From Ancylostoma caninum (Eukaryota > Nematoda > Chromadorea > Rhabditida > Ancylostomatidae), in contig JBAJFG010000615.1 of NCBI GenBank assembly GCA_037903475.1, positions 2,318,501-2,382,500 on the forward strand: a stretch of DNA of 64,000 bases, given 5' to 3'. Of this stretch, positions 1-12,123 are shown piece by piece. Positions within the stretch are counted from its first letter, which is position 1. Each line of letters opens with the position of its first letter. The notes below the pieces were generated by a model. That model did no database searches. It saw nothing but the letters and a program-made list of their open reading frames with translations, and was not told where the DNA came from. Both the position numbers and the translations under genes were made by a program.

Positions 1-1192
1 CAAATGATAAGAAAAACCGGAAATTTTATCCACCGGCCGAATACTATAAACTACTATAAAATGATGCAAAGGAAATTTTTTGCATCAACTTAATACTACA
101 CAAGCTTCAGTAGTGGACTTTGATTCCAATGCTTCTCCTGTTTTATTTTGATAATTTTTACTAATTTTGGAGCGCAGGAATCACTCCACAGCCTACAAAT
201 GTAAGCGCCTCGCGCGGCGGATGGTACGAGACGTGAGAAGTGCGCAGCGCTGGGCTTTGCAGAGGCTGAAATTAGCGATGCGCAGTGCAGGCGCTGTCAA
301 TTACTGTCAACTGCACCACTAATTGCGGCTGGTGGTACTGCTGCGGGTTCCGCAGTGGAGAGAAAGCCACTGCATCCTTATCAAGTCTCAACGGGGAAGT
401 TGTTGCTAAAATCAATTAAGCCGACCCAATGAATTGCGATTCGTGGCTGTGGGTGGGTACTCCCGAAGACCATTGAAATCTTCCCGCAGCGGGTCATTAG
501 ATAGCAGTTGCCATTAGAATTTGTCTCCAGCTATTCATGCCTTTGTGCCATTGTGTGAGCCATTTTTTTGGACGTCAGCTATATGAAACTCAGTTTGCCA
601 AAATGCCACTCATAGGAAAAAAAATGTATTAGATTAACATTTTCAGAAGGGGTATGAACTCCAAATACATTGAAGCGGCAGGAGCTCGTATGGTTTTACC
701 ATAGTTTTGTACCCTGTACTGTTGTATCTCTTGCATCCGGCAATAAATAAATCAATCAATCAATCTCTCAGAATTTTCTCAAATTTTGCGTCGAAGACTA
801 TTTTTGTGCTGATCACAACACTACTTCAAATGATATTGTCATTCACTTACCGAGATTGGCATTTCTTCAACCTATCTTCCTACGCTAATTTTTCCGCTAC
901 ACCCCAGAAATAGTGCTATCCTGCCCACACTTCGCAAAAGTGTTACAGTCAGATTGAATGATTTTCGTGAAGAACTTGTGGCCCTCCCTACCCCCCCCCC
1001 CCCCCCCCTCCCCCCCACACCATCCCGACACAAGTTTTGGGAAGGTTCTGTGAGGTACAACAGTGTCGAGCTTGAATTCTCAGGGTTCCACAAAGTGCTT
1101 GAAAGTGTACAAATGATTCTCAACTCCCGTTTTTTAATATAAACTGAGTATAACTTAAATTTCGACTGCTTTGTTATTCTGTTTATCTGTAG
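1..1192. other. upstream region, no exon assigned
   Basis: The stretch precedes the first convincing exon of the Cys-rich gene. It holds a GC-rich segment near 200-340, a poly-C run near 990-1010 and a short ORF at 954-1142 interrupted by that run. The missing 5' exons of the next gene may lie here (its first visible exon needs two donated bases), but none could be fixed. Confidence 0.4.
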
Positions 1193-2366
1193 GTACGCTG
1201 AGAATGATTTGCGGTTGAATCGAGCACGTGCAATCCTTTTTGCTTCACAGCCCATCCTTGGTGGATCTGAGGTTTTTGTCCTACATTGATTAACATTTAC
1301 CAGTTGTGGTACAAATAGCATCCAACTCTGTTGTGGTTTAGCTTTTCTTCGACTACGGAAGCCAGTACCTGTCTCGAGCTGGATTCAAGTGTCAGTGCGG
1401 TACTATGTGGTGTGATAGTGTTAGAAAGCGATGGCGTTCTACATATCCAACACATGAGGAGGTTTAACTATTTCTTTCTGTCTCCATGACTTGGTTTCTG
1501 AAGTTGTCAGAAAAAAGTGAATTTCTGCAAAGCAAATGCATGACTTTTCTCTCAGCAACATTTCCAACCGCAGACGTATCATGTAGTGTTGCAGATCATG
1601 AAGAAATCACTCGCTTATTTTGCATATCTGGAGAAAAATATGATTGAATACGATAAGAAAGCAAAAAGGTATCTTCGAAAAACAGGAATTGTTCGACCAG
1701 AGTATGGTGAGACAATTTTTCTTCCCTAGAATCAGTAAGCTATTGTACTTGCAAAGTCCAATAGCATTCTTTTCTTGCGATCTGTTTAGTTTCCTTTACT
1801 CGGACTTCTGTCTGTTTCTGTCCATATGTCCACAACCTATTTTACAAATATAATGCTCGTTTTTTTTTGTTTCTGCTTGACTGTTGCATTGCTATGTATG
1901 TTATACAAGGAATCCTAGAAACACTACCTACCAGCGCTTCGTAAAACTTGTTGATCTTGTCAAAAATAGATGCGTACTCGAACAAGTTGACCTTAAGCGA
2001 TAGAAGAGAATGCGATTCCATTTTTTAAAGTGTATGCTTTCAAATATTAGTTGTGCTTTTAGACGACCTGGATGAAGCTGATACCAGCAACCAATCAGGA
2101 AGACACCGGTAGTGTATTTATTGCTTCTTTCCTTCTCATCTTCTTTGGTTGAATTATTTGTTTAGGATTGATCCAGCATGTGTTCACAAGAGGGACGACG
2201 ATGATGTACTGTTCAACTCATGTGATTGGTTCGAATCTAAAGGAGTAAGCACTGAAGCTTCATTTTTCAGATGCCAGTAATTTGTTACAATCTCTACTGC
2301 AAGAGCCATGCAAAATGTACCTGCCAGCCATTACGAAGAGTTATTCAAACAATCACTATTGACTAA
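1193..2366 (+). CDS. 3' exons of an unrecognised Cys-rich protein
   Basis: Six exons join in phase: 1193-1271, 1390-1461, 1595-1706, 2063-2108, 2166-2244 and 2271-2366 (TAA). All have GT/AG introns and TTTTAG/TTTCAG-like acceptors. The product is an acidic/basic C-terminal part of about 161 residues with clustered cysteines (CQCGTMWCDS in the second exon; CYNLYCKSHAKCTC near the end). A lysine-rich helix (YLEKNMIEYDKKAKRYLRK) comes from the third exon. Cys spacing suggests metal binding or disulfides, but I recognise no family. The first exon needs two bases from an upstream exon, so the 5' end is missing. Phase agreement over five joins is the main evidence; function is unknown. Confidence 0.6.
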
Positions 2367-3613
2367 GATTCCTATGCGAATTGATTGTACTCTATGGTCC
2401 ATTACAATCTTCATCCAGAAATCACCATCTCCGTTCAGTCGGGGTTCGAAACCACAATCAAAACGATGCTTGTTATACACGTGAAAATTCATTTTGTGGT
2501 TGCGAATTTCTTATTAGGCTGCTCATGTTTTGTTCACATAGGCAACTTTTGTTTTGAAATTAGATGGCCTTGCAGTAGTGCAATATCAACCATTAATACA
2601 GTGTGTCGAAGTGAAAAGACATCCCAACACCTCACTTTTTGACCATGACAAAGCTCGCATCCGTCCATTCGTACCAAGTTGTAGTCCATTCACTGCAGCG
2701 TAGGAAGTAACCCCCAAATACTCATATTCAGTTGATACGATTGTTCCCTAGAATCCTTATAGTGTTATGAAACAAGAATTTACAAGGGAGAGGTTAATCT
2801 CCAGGTTATTCCACGAATTCCCTGTGGTTTTTTTTTTTTTTGAATCCTTTGGAGAGAGACCACCACCTTTTTTGGACGTTTGATCCAACTAGGAGTAATT
2901 CCCATGGAATCCTCTACTGAAGGCAGGCTTGCCGTTGAAAATCGTCGCCCTAGCGAGTCCTCTCGATGACTCATTCGAACGGATGCCTACGTTTTCTCAC
3001 ATGTTTTTGATGGCGAATTTTGGTAGCAGTGAGGGCACGGTTAGATGCATCACTGCGACCACGGCTGTATGAGCAGTCCCTTGCTTGTGGGTACTGTATA
3101 GTGTAGCTTAGAGATCTTTCGGAAAATCTTTGAGACGTTATAGCAGCGCGAGTGAGACATTGGCATTGACAAAACTTACCTGTGGTCAGTTTCACTGGGT
3201 AAGATAGTCGGAGTCGGAAAGATGTCAGAGAGGAAAAGAGCGCTGGAAAGTACGTAGGAATTGGGGAGGGTGAAGAGAAAAGCAGGCAATACAGGACATT
3301 CACCTCGAAGTAAACGTCGCGTTGCAATACGTGTGCGAACTGATTCGTTCCAATAGATCAAATTCTCAATCGAAAGGCTATGTGCGAACCGCTAAAAACC
3401 ACTCGTACGTAGCCTTTCGATTGAGAATTTGATCTATTGGAATGGATCAGCTCGCGCGCGTATTGCAACGCGATGTTTACTCCCAGATGAATGCCCTGTA
3501 TGTGCGTGTACTCAACTATTGTCCCGTTTGAAGCGAAGCATACATTCGAAAAAATGCAGCCTTCGATATAAGTCATCCTATCTAAGGTAGGGTCATCCTC
3601 TGAGTCATGCTTA
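2367..3613. other. intergenic, no gene seen
   Basis: No exon chain or RNA gene is visible. A short inverted pair is present around 3350-3440: AATTCTCAATCGAAAGGCTA occurs at 3361 and its reverse complement near 3410-3430, a small hairpin-forming repeat. Confidence 0.4.
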
Positions 3614-3887
3614 GCAGTGGCGGACGGAGGGGGGCGCCCCCCCCCCCCCCCGAGAATGGGTCGCCAAATTTTCGAAATTACTTTACAATACAAATAAAAA
3701 CCTCGCATTAGTTTATTTTTAACTGTTTATTTTTATTATTATTTTTAATGTAATTTTTATTTATTGTTTGTTATTATAATTAATGTTTTTATTAATTTTA
3801 TTTTCCATCTGGGTCCCCAAAGCGGCGGAGACCCCACGTTTCTTCCCACGCCCTCCCCCCCCCGCCCACTTTCTGCGTCCGCCACTG
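3614..3887 (+). mobile_element. hAT-type MITE with 8-bp target duplication
   Basis: Non-autonomous element of 274 bp with terminal inverted repeats CAGTGGCGGACG / CGTCCGCCACTG. It is flanked on both sides by ATGCTTAG, an exact 8-bp target duplication. CAG-starting TIRs with 8-bp duplications are the signature of the hAT superfamily. The interior is a C-run, then an A/T-rich block, then a C-rich block; there is no transposase. Related copies lie at 31134-31291, 37196-37470 and 56204-56437, with decayed ones near 3950 and 17230. Confidence 0.9.
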
Positions 3888-3944
3888 ATGCTTAGCTATC
3901 TGAGGAACAACCATCGCAACAAAAAAAAACTATCGCAAATCAGT

Positions 3945-4115
3945 TGCGCCTTCCCGAGAATGGATCGCCAAATTTTTGAAATTATAATACAAATAAAAAT
4001 CTTGGTATCATTTTATTTTTAATTGCTTATATTTACTACCATTTTTTAAATTTATTAATAGGAGACACCACTTTTCTCTCGCGCTCCCCCTTCCGCCCAC
4101 TTTCTGCGTCTGGCA
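3945..4115 (+). repeat. decayed hAT-MITE copy
   Basis: The stretch repeats the order of the neighbouring MITE (GAGAATGGATCGCCAAATTT, A/T block, CCCACTTTCTGCGTC) but with a degraded left end and a mutated right TIR. Confidence 0.65.
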
Positions 4116-5854
4116 TTGGTGGAAATTATCACCGACCATAATCACTCGAAGGTAGCAGTCCCGAAGCTTCCAATTTAGTCTCTTTATAAAGCAGTGGAAT
4201 CACAAATCTGCTTAGAGGTTGGGTGAGCAGAGTCGTGGATAGTAACGATGAATACATCGTCGGTTGATATCGCATTATTGTCAAGGTTATGTAATTTTGA
4301 AACAAACTGGCTGTAGGAAACGGACTTATGAATCGATCTAATATTGTGCGTTTCACCGACGACGATAGTTGGAGGGGCGGCAGAGGAAAAATGCGAGAAA
4401 CTGTAGCAACTGGTGAGGAATGAAAAAAGACCGGCAATCCACACAGAGACTATTCAACTATCATCACATTTGAAACGGATTATCTATGATGTTATTACTC
4501 TCAAAGCTTCCCAGACTTTCGTGAAACTACGCTCTCTTATTAGTCTTTCATCGATTTCGTTTATAAGCTTTCATACCAATCATGGTTACTCCGTTCGTGT
4601 TTGCGTCTACGATTTGTTCAAGCAGCTTGTTCGGTTTCATGTAAGAAATGGAAAGAGTCCTATGTCAGCTTTCACCAATTATGAGCTCTTGACCTCTTTT
4701 GGAATTCGAGGTACATCTACCTCTCACTTCCATTTAAATGTGTCTGATATTTTAGTAATAAAGTTTTATAGTTATTGGTTTCATTTTTGCTTTGGAAATC
4801 ACTGTGACAGTGTACAAGGTTGTGGAATACATTGGAATTCTTTTGAGCTGTTAGCCAAGATGGTTATTGATTCAACGGCAGTCGTGCGTAAATAGCTGTG
4901 TACAGGGCGACAAAAATTGAGGAGATTTGGAATTATTCCTAATTTTCTAGCAAAATAGTGTAATTGGGCATACTTTTCGGAACTGTGTGGGAATTTAGCC
5001 CAGATCTTGTCCACGGTATTGTTCACCGTTCCTTAGCTGAGGAGTAACTTACTTCAATAAGCTTCAGATGACATGAATTAGTGGGTTAAAATTCGGTGAT
5101 TACGGCAACGAACCATCTCACATTGAGATGCTCAAGGTTTGCTCACAAAGGCGGTTGTTAAAATATCTCCAATTTAAAAACTAGCAAGTGTCAACGTTGG
5201 CTTTCTTCGTTCAGCTCGCGCTGTACGTTTTCTCACCTTGCCATTTTCTTTAATTGATCGAGTGCGGTTAGGCGATTGAACGGCAACCTATTCATAATGT
5301 CTTGCCCACTTTGCATTGGATCTGCTCTTACTGGACGCTTTTGTGAGATTCGACTCGTCGACACCGTTGAGAAGCATTTCCTAAGTTTGGAATCCCCAAG
5401 AACTCGCGAGCTACTGCCATTTTCAAGAAGAAATCCTTCATGAACACACCATAGATGCTATTCTTCGGCTCCCCTCTTTGATTTTTCGGTTTTAAGTTCA
5501 TAAAGTAAAATTCCATGAAATACCTTACTACACATGACATTGGTTTTATACCCACAGCTTAGCAATGCTGTGACCTAGAGCCCAGCCAAAAGTGGTATGG
5601 GTAAAAGATAATCAGGCTTTCAGTGTACTCGAAAACCGATGCAGGATGTCGCAACCGCAAGGAGAAAACCGGCATCAGATACTGAACTATCACCAACGGC
5701 ACCGCAACTTTTACACACACCTAACAATTTTCCGAATCTCAACCTTCCTAGGTCCAACTAGGCAAACGCCAAAACTTTTTTCTTCTTTGTCTATTGGGCA
5801 CTATTACACCACATTACTAGCTCCAAAATTTCAAAAAAAAATTCCACCGAAACT
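4116..5854. other. intergenic, nothing assigned
   Basis: Only shadow ORFs are present (for example 4413-4895 on +). None shows a recognisable domain or a consistent exon structure. Confidence 0.35.
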
Positions 5855-6680
5855 ATGTATAGGTGGTTATTTGAGCTGCTGAACATGAATACGACACCCG
5901 AGTTGCACCGTTTCCCCATTTCTGTAGGGTTACGGTGGTGTTAGTGCATGTGCGGTACCTCATGAAATCCGCTTCGATTTTGCACAGGGGAGTTACTCGA
6001 GGTACTGAACACGAATACCGTATCCGTTTTGTACCGTTACCCCATTTTCTCTGGGAAACGGTAAGTTCACGAAAAAAAATTTGGAGAAAATGCCGATTTC
6101 GGGAAGAAAACGAAGGTGACATGCAAAATAATGTTGATGATCGTGATCAGCCCCTAAAAGAGCCCAACTATGCAGAATTTGAGAGGGTTCACTAGGATAC
6201 CTATGGTAACCCTGCAAAAATGGGGTTCCAGTACAAAGTGAATTCGATATTTGTGTTCAGTACCTCAAATAACCCTCCTATACAAAGCTTCGGCGGGAAC
6301 CTTTTTTTTTTGAAAATTTTGGAATCCCTAAGGGGAACAGTGCCGTCTATTCAGTCTGTTCATCGTTCTTCTTCCTTATCTATCTTGGCCTGTTCCTAAA
6401 TTTCTCAGCCGTCCGTAACACAGCCTAGTCATGTCTCAAAATACTGAGGAAACGATTCCATCCAAACTCCTGTTTAGGAGGTTATTTGAGGCGCTGAACA
6501 CAAATATCGTGTTGGTTTGGCAAGTTGAGGAAGAATGCCGATTTCGTGAAGAAAATGGAGGGACACGCAAATTGATGTTCATAATAGTGATCAGCGTCCA
6601 AAATAACCGCTCTATTTTAAATTTGAGATGACTCTATAAGATGCCGCATCTACAGCACGGCTACTGTAATCTTCCACAAG
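5855..6680 (+). repeat. interspersed satellite-like repeat with GCTGAACAYGAATA motif
   Basis: Imperfect ~120-125 bp units recur, keyed by CTGAACAYGAATA (near 5880 and 6003, variant at 6496; reverse-oriented sequence near 6250). Further copies of the unit occur at 33440-33510, 33750-33860 and 41640-42010. The motif is shared with the satellite carried by the Helitron-like elements at 36567 and 57720. No coding function is seen. Confidence 0.65.
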
Positions 6681-6734
6681 TGGGGTTACAATACAGACAT
6701 GTAGGTAGTATCTACTTACTTCAGCGGCCCCCAC

Positions 6735-7035
6735 TATGCTCTGGAATATTCGAATTTTTTTTCGAATATCCGAATTTCGAATTTGTTCGATTTTTCACTC
6801 TCCTCGAATAATCGAATTTTGAATTTATTCGATTTTGCACTTTTCTCGAATAATCGAATTTCGAATTTATTCGATTCAAAGCTTTTCCGAATAATCGAAT
6901 TCCGAATTTATTCGATTTTCTCTTGGAACCAAATTTTCGAATATATTCGGTTTTTCTACCGTCGAATAATCGAAAAAATTCGGAATTCGGTTTTGAATTT
7001 ACTGGATTATTCGAGTAATTTGACTAATCCGGAAT
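6735..7035. repeat. degenerate CGAATAATCGAA array
   Basis: About seven imperfect units of roughly 40-45 bp are built on TCGAATAATCGAATTTCGAA and related palindromes. The apparent ORFs across it are by-products of the repeat. Confidence 0.8.
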
Positions 7036-7482
7036 TGCTATAACTAGCAAAGATTTGGGAATTTTGACGCTTTGCAAGCAGAACCGACTTCAACCAATAC
7101 CTTCCTGAAATATTAATTCAGTGTTCCTGAAACACTGCCTCAGTGTTCCACCTTTTCTAGATAAATAATATGATAGAACATCAGGGTGCTGTACTTTTTT
7201 GCTTGCTGGAGCTAATCGTGAAACAGAAAACGAGTACACTAGGGACATATACGGACAGCGGTTGGTGGTCAGGGGAGGAAAGTACGAGCATTGGTGCTGG
7301 CATTACTATCTCGTAGGCAGCTAAAAGCTCAAATAGAAAACCCAAATGAATAGAAAAATAGAAAGATGAAATGAATGAAGCCTGAACAAAATCGAAAACA
7401 ACGCTGATCATTCGTTCACTGTAGACTACCCGATATTACTACGCAAAGTCTGGAAAGAGGGATGGAAGAACTTTGCAGACAC

Positions 7483-7655
7483 ACAATTTCCCCGAATATT
7501 CGAAATTATTCGATCATTCGAAACGAAGTCGAATCGAATATCGAATAAATTCGAAATTGCACCTTCATCGAATACTCGAATTTCAAATAAATTCGAAAAT
7601 GGACTTTTTTCGAATAGTCGAATTTCGAATTATTAGAATTCAAATGCTTATTCGA
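7483..7655. repeat. second CGAATA-type array
   Basis: The same palindromic TTCGAATA vocabulary as at 6735-7035, in a shorter block. A single further unit occurs near 20520-20560 inside a poly(A) polymerase intron. Confidence 0.75.
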
Positions 7656-8204
7656 ACTTTTTTATTCCAATACGTTATTTGGTCCGAAGGATAGACCCCA
7701 CTACGGAACCTAATCTCAAAAAAAAATGGATTTCTCTCGAAATTTGTGTGCATTTTGTCAATTTTTCTTAAATATGAGACGGGTCTCTTCGGATTTCTTT
7801 GAAAACTTACATACGGGTGTTTTTGAAAGTGCTGTTAACAAATACGACAAGCATTTCCATTTTCAAGCAGAAAAGTTCGATATAATTGGAAAAATTTCAG
7901 TTAAGTCGGGATCTACACTGCCCCGAAGAGACAATTTCGGAAAAAAATTAATGAAATTGAGTGTATAACACAAAACTGCTATTATATTCGTGATCGGCCT
8001 CTTCCCAAGCCCCTGAGAGATGAGTCAAACTTCAAGAAAAATCGATGAAACCGATGAAATCGACACTTCCACGCAAAACAAATTTGATATTCATAATCAA
8101 TCCTCTCGACTACCGTTTTATACAGGCTTTCAGAAAAATTCATTTTTTCGAGCTTGGGATTTGTAGTGGAACCGCTGAAGTACATACAATGAGCGTCAAT
8201 GGCC

Positions 8205-9330
8205 CGTGCGTTTTTTGTGGGCATGAAAAGCACTGGAGCAGGGATGAGCGGAAGTCGGAAGTAGCCCCAAAAAAGACCGGAATATCGGAAGTGCCGGAAG
8301 TCGGAAGTACCGAGAGTCCAATGAGTGCACATGCACATGCATATAGTGAAGGCCCTCAGGATTGGTGTAAACCATGTATTGTTAGAATAATTGGCGTTCA
8401 TTTTGATAATTTTATCTTATTACTCTCATAAGTAGTGGTATCAATTCAGAACTGATGGATAAATAAAAAATAAAGGATCGCTCAACAAAACCTAAGTGGT
8501 TGAGCACAGCTGTAGCAAATTCGCCAGATATCAAAAATTCACAAGTTTTACACAACAGCCCTTTAGTGTGAATACATTATGTTCTGCACAGAAAAATGTC
8601 CTGTGGAGGAGAATGTTGAGTAGTATTGCCTATTTTCGTTTCAGTCCTCCATGACAAGAGTGTTTTCCACTTAATCATCTTGTTAAGTTTTAGTATCTTT
8701 TCAGCGGTACTCAAAGCGACTCTCCTACTTTGAAAGAACTGAGGGTTGCCTGATTTTGGTTTGATCCCATGTTGTTTAGTTAGTTAACATTATGCTTGAA
8801 GTAAATGAGAACGAACAACCTCAAATTTTTCATCGATTCTTCCAAAAAGTGCTGAATGTTGAGTAGGTCCTCCCTTATTCTTTGAATGAATTTTTGGCAA
8901 AGTGATTTCGTTAATATATGTATTGATGTGTAGTGTCGAACCCACAACAAAAACGTTGCGACTAGGACAACATAAATTTATCTCCAGAAATTTCGGAAAA
9001 AAAACCACAACGAAAGTTTTGGTTAAAGACTGTTGCTACTCTGTATGACATAACACTCGCGTGGGAACAGTGCATGCTTAGGTATCGTTACTTTTGGTTT
9101 GCTACTACCCTACTGTGCACACAATGCCAGTAAGATCTTGAAAGACTGCACAAAATTAGCGGCAACCTTGAGATAAAACGCACTTGCATCACTCCAAGAC
9201 TTCCGAAAACTTCCGGCTTTTTCCGCCATTTTTCGGAAGGCGGAAGTCCAAGAAACACCGGAATGTCGGAAGTTTCGCAAGTCGGAATTCCGCTCATCCC
9301 TGCACTGGAGTCGTGTTGGGTAAGTCAGGA
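8205..9330. repeat. inverted pair with GGAAGTCGGAAGT blocks
   Basis: Near 8228-8320 the text reads GCACTGGAGCAGGGATGAGC followed by GGAAGT repeats. Near 9190-9320 the reverse complement recurs (CTTCCG blocks, then CCGCTCATCCCTGCACTGGA). The two halves face each other about 0.9 kb apart and may be the ends of one decayed element. Nothing coding was found between them. Confidence 0.5.
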
Positions 9331-9470
9331 TATTCCTGATAGTTCTTCATCATATTTGATGTTAAGTATATACCAAGAAAACCTTACAGTTTGTTGTTGC
9401 GACGGAAGGATTTCAGCGCGAGCGAAGCTTCCCGAGACCGCGAAAGACGTACTACCATCGAAGCTCACTA

Positions 9471-9735
9471 TACAGACGTCAATGGCGTTGGCCCATCTTC
9501 GACCTTGAGAAGGACGCCGCGCAACCGCGCCGCGCGCGCCGTAACCTATGAATTATGTTGCTGTTATGCAATTTCTAGCAGCAACCTTTCTACTCGATTT
9601 TAAGGATTTTCGGGCAAATCGGGAAGAAAAGACCAGAGAAATAACATTCTGGCGGCGACAACACCGATCCCGCCGAGGTCGCGCTGCGTCCATCTCGAGG
9701 CCGCGAATGGGCCAGCGCCATTGCCGTCCGCTGTA
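9471..9735 (+). mobile_element. TA-flanked MITE, family GACGTCAATGG
   Basis: About 265 bp with long inverted ends: TACAGACGTCAATGGCG on the left and the complement of CAGCGGACGGCAATGG on the right, bounded by TA. The inner arms contain GGACGCCGCGCAACCGCGCC. Sister copies are at 17387-17663, 57246-57518 and 59659-60731. The TA boundaries suggest mobilisation by a Tc1/mariner-type transposase. Confidence 0.85.
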
Positions 9736-11032
9736 CATACTACAGTGGTACCCCGAAAATTCAAGGAATTCGTCGTGCAAGATCCTGGACACGGATGGAT
9801 CAGATGTGTCACGGAGCGTCATTAATTTTCTGTCTATATGTAGCACCCCTTGGCAAGAGTGGCCGCGCCGCATCACTCGTTGACTCACTCTATGCGTGTT
9901 AACACAAACATTGATCCTTTGGGTTAACGCGTATGAACACGGTTAATAAGCGATGCGGCACCGTAAATTTACAGAAGTGCAGCAATGATTAAACTTCACA
10001 CCCACTGCGCCGGTCACGCAGGGGGACGGCAAGCACTAGGCGACAAAGGGGGGCGTTCCCGTACGAGATACCTCGATGGCAGCAGCATAGACGTAGGCAT
10101 TGCTGGCATCCTGCCAGCTCCAGCGTCGATGCATACCAACCTGGCCCTGGGAATGTGATAGGTCCCCAGGTGTTGCCACCATCGACCAGGTCGTACTGAG
10201 AATAACAAAGTCAGCGTATTCCTATTAGTTCTATGGCTACCTTGCCAGAATAGTGTTATTAAAAAGTAGTGGAAATAACTCAATTATGTGAGGAGCAGGG
10301 AAAAATAAGTCAACATTAAATTTAGCAATCATGCAAATGGCTGTGCGGATATTTCATCACTTATCTCTACGAAGAAATTCCAGAATTAAGTCCAAACTTT
10401 GATTTTATGAAAGGTTTAGGAATGACCGTTTCGATGAACCAAACCTCTACAAAAGTAAAATAAAATCAGCAGCTAGGTACTCTTTTCCTCATTCGATGGT
10501 CCTTCTCCATCCCTCATTCGAGGAGCAGATGCTCTTTTCGGTATGCAGTGTGTCGGAATAGCGGCCCACACAAATTTTGGCTTTCTTAATGTTTTGAAGC
10601 TTTTTCTCTTCCAAAAAATGTGTCATCGATAGGAACGAAGAGCATTCTAATTGTGTCAAGTCTAGGCTATACAGTGATCATATGCAGGACCTCTCATCCA
10701 AACTAGGAAATGAATACGACCGATGGATTGATTGGCAACATCAATTTCGGTTCAGTTATCCACGTTTCACGAATTTTCAAAAAGTCACTTTACGTACGGA
10801 TTTAGCGGAGTCGCAAAGCATACTACACTCTCTGTATGCATTGTGCATCATCCCGAAAGTCCGGGATGTAAAAATTTGATTAAAAATGCTAACATTTGAG
10901 GTTTCTACCGATGTTTCTAATATAGGAAGGGTAGCAATACGCGTTTTGCTTCTGGAAGAGCACTGTCCTGCACTGTTCTTTTATACTAAAGTCAGGTACG
11001 AAATGAAGAAATGGAGACTTTTCAACCTTTCT
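9736..11032. other. intergenic with a candidate minus exon
   Basis: No firm gene. A GC-rich block at 10000-10200 holds the candidate minus-strand exon listed separately. A diverged copy of part of the foldback repeat (TTTCTACCGATGTTTCTAAT) lies at about 10900-10980. Confidence 0.35.
10072..10195 (-). CDS. candidate isolated exon, unassigned
   Basis: On the minus strand a good acceptor (TTTGTTATTCTCAG) precedes 124 nt of GC-rich sequence that ends at a CGAG|GTAT donor. More than one frame is open across it, and one reads WSWQDASNAYVYAAAIE at its end. No partner exon was found on this strand, and GC-rich sequence stays open by chance, so this is only a lead. Confidence 0.22.
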
Positions 11033-12123
11033 AACAATAACTTCTACTTTTGTTTTCATTTATATCCAACCTTTCTTCATCGTTCCTTGTTTATTGCCCT
11101 TCTCTAAAACCACTGCCGTGTCCACTTGAAGCAGCCAGTAGGTCCCGGAACTTAATGTTCCCCCGCTGTGAACCTGCCAAATGCTAAAGCACTGCACTGT
11201 TCGGAAACTATCTTCCCATTGCAGACTTCAAGGCAGAACATGCTCTTTCAGAAGCAAAACGCGTGTTGTTACCAACCCTGTTTTAGGCTAACATCGGTAG
11301 AAACGCTGCTCACATAATAGAACTATTCCCTCACGGGTTCGAAAAGAGAGGAAAAGCAAATAACCTTGTGGGTAGATGATTATCCTCCATATTGGCTTTT
11401 CCCTACTTGAATACTGTATCCAGTTCCCTGACGAGCATTTTCCCTTTTTTTCTTTTGCTAAAAAATTGCGCAAGGAGATGATCGATATACGAGCGTTTAA
11501 CCTCAACATTCCTGACGTCGACCTAGACAGCTCCAATGTACCAGTAATTAAAGGTGCGAGAGAGGTGCGAGAGCCATCCGAGCGAGCGCTTACTGCCACC
11601 CTGCAGAGTGCAGAGATGACAGAGTTTTGCAGATCTCGTCGAGACACGCCTCTCGTTGTCGCCTAGTGCAACGCACCCCACGCAGGGGGGGGAAAATGCT
11701 CGTCAGGGAACTGGATAAAGTATTCAAGTGGGTAATTAGGGAAAAGCCAATATGGAGGATAATCATCTACCCACAAGGTTATTTGCTTTTCCTCTCTTTT
11801 CGAACCCGTGAGGGAATAGTTCTATTATGTGAGCAGCGTTCCTACCGATGTTAGCCTAAAACAGGATTGGTAACAACACGCGTTTTGCTTCTGAAAGAGC
11901 ATGTTCTGCCTTGAAGTCTGCAATGGGAAGATAGTTTCCGAACGTTTTTGCAGTACATTGCTCAAGCGCTTGGCATCTGGCAGGTTCAGAGCGGGGAACA
12001 TTAAGTTCCAGGACCTACTGGCTGCTTCATGTGGACACGCCAGTGGTTTTAGAGAAGGGCAATACACAAGGAACGATGAAGAAAGGTTGGATATAAATGA
12101 AAACAAAAGTAGAAGTTATTGTT
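11033..12123. repeat. large foldback: ~415-bp inverted arms around a ~240-bp centre
   Basis: The left arm (about 11033-11453) is closely matched in reverse complement by the right arm (about 11688-12123): AACAATAACTTCTACTTTTG at the outer left end, CAAAAGTAGAAGTTATTGTT at the outer right end, and CTGACGAGCATTTTCCC / GGGAAAATGCTCGTCAG types at the inner ends. The centre (about 11455-11687) contains GGTGCGAGAGAGGTGCGAGA, and a similar string recurs near 45050. A diverged relative of one arm lies at 56950-57110. No transposase is visible. Confidence 0.85.

Noticed and set aside
872..1321. 149-residue minus-strand ORF
   Set aside because: Runs across a poly-C stretch and the antisense of a well-phased plus exon (1193-1271).
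4413..4895. 160-residue plus ORF
   Set aside because: No family resemblance, low-information composition and no splice partners.
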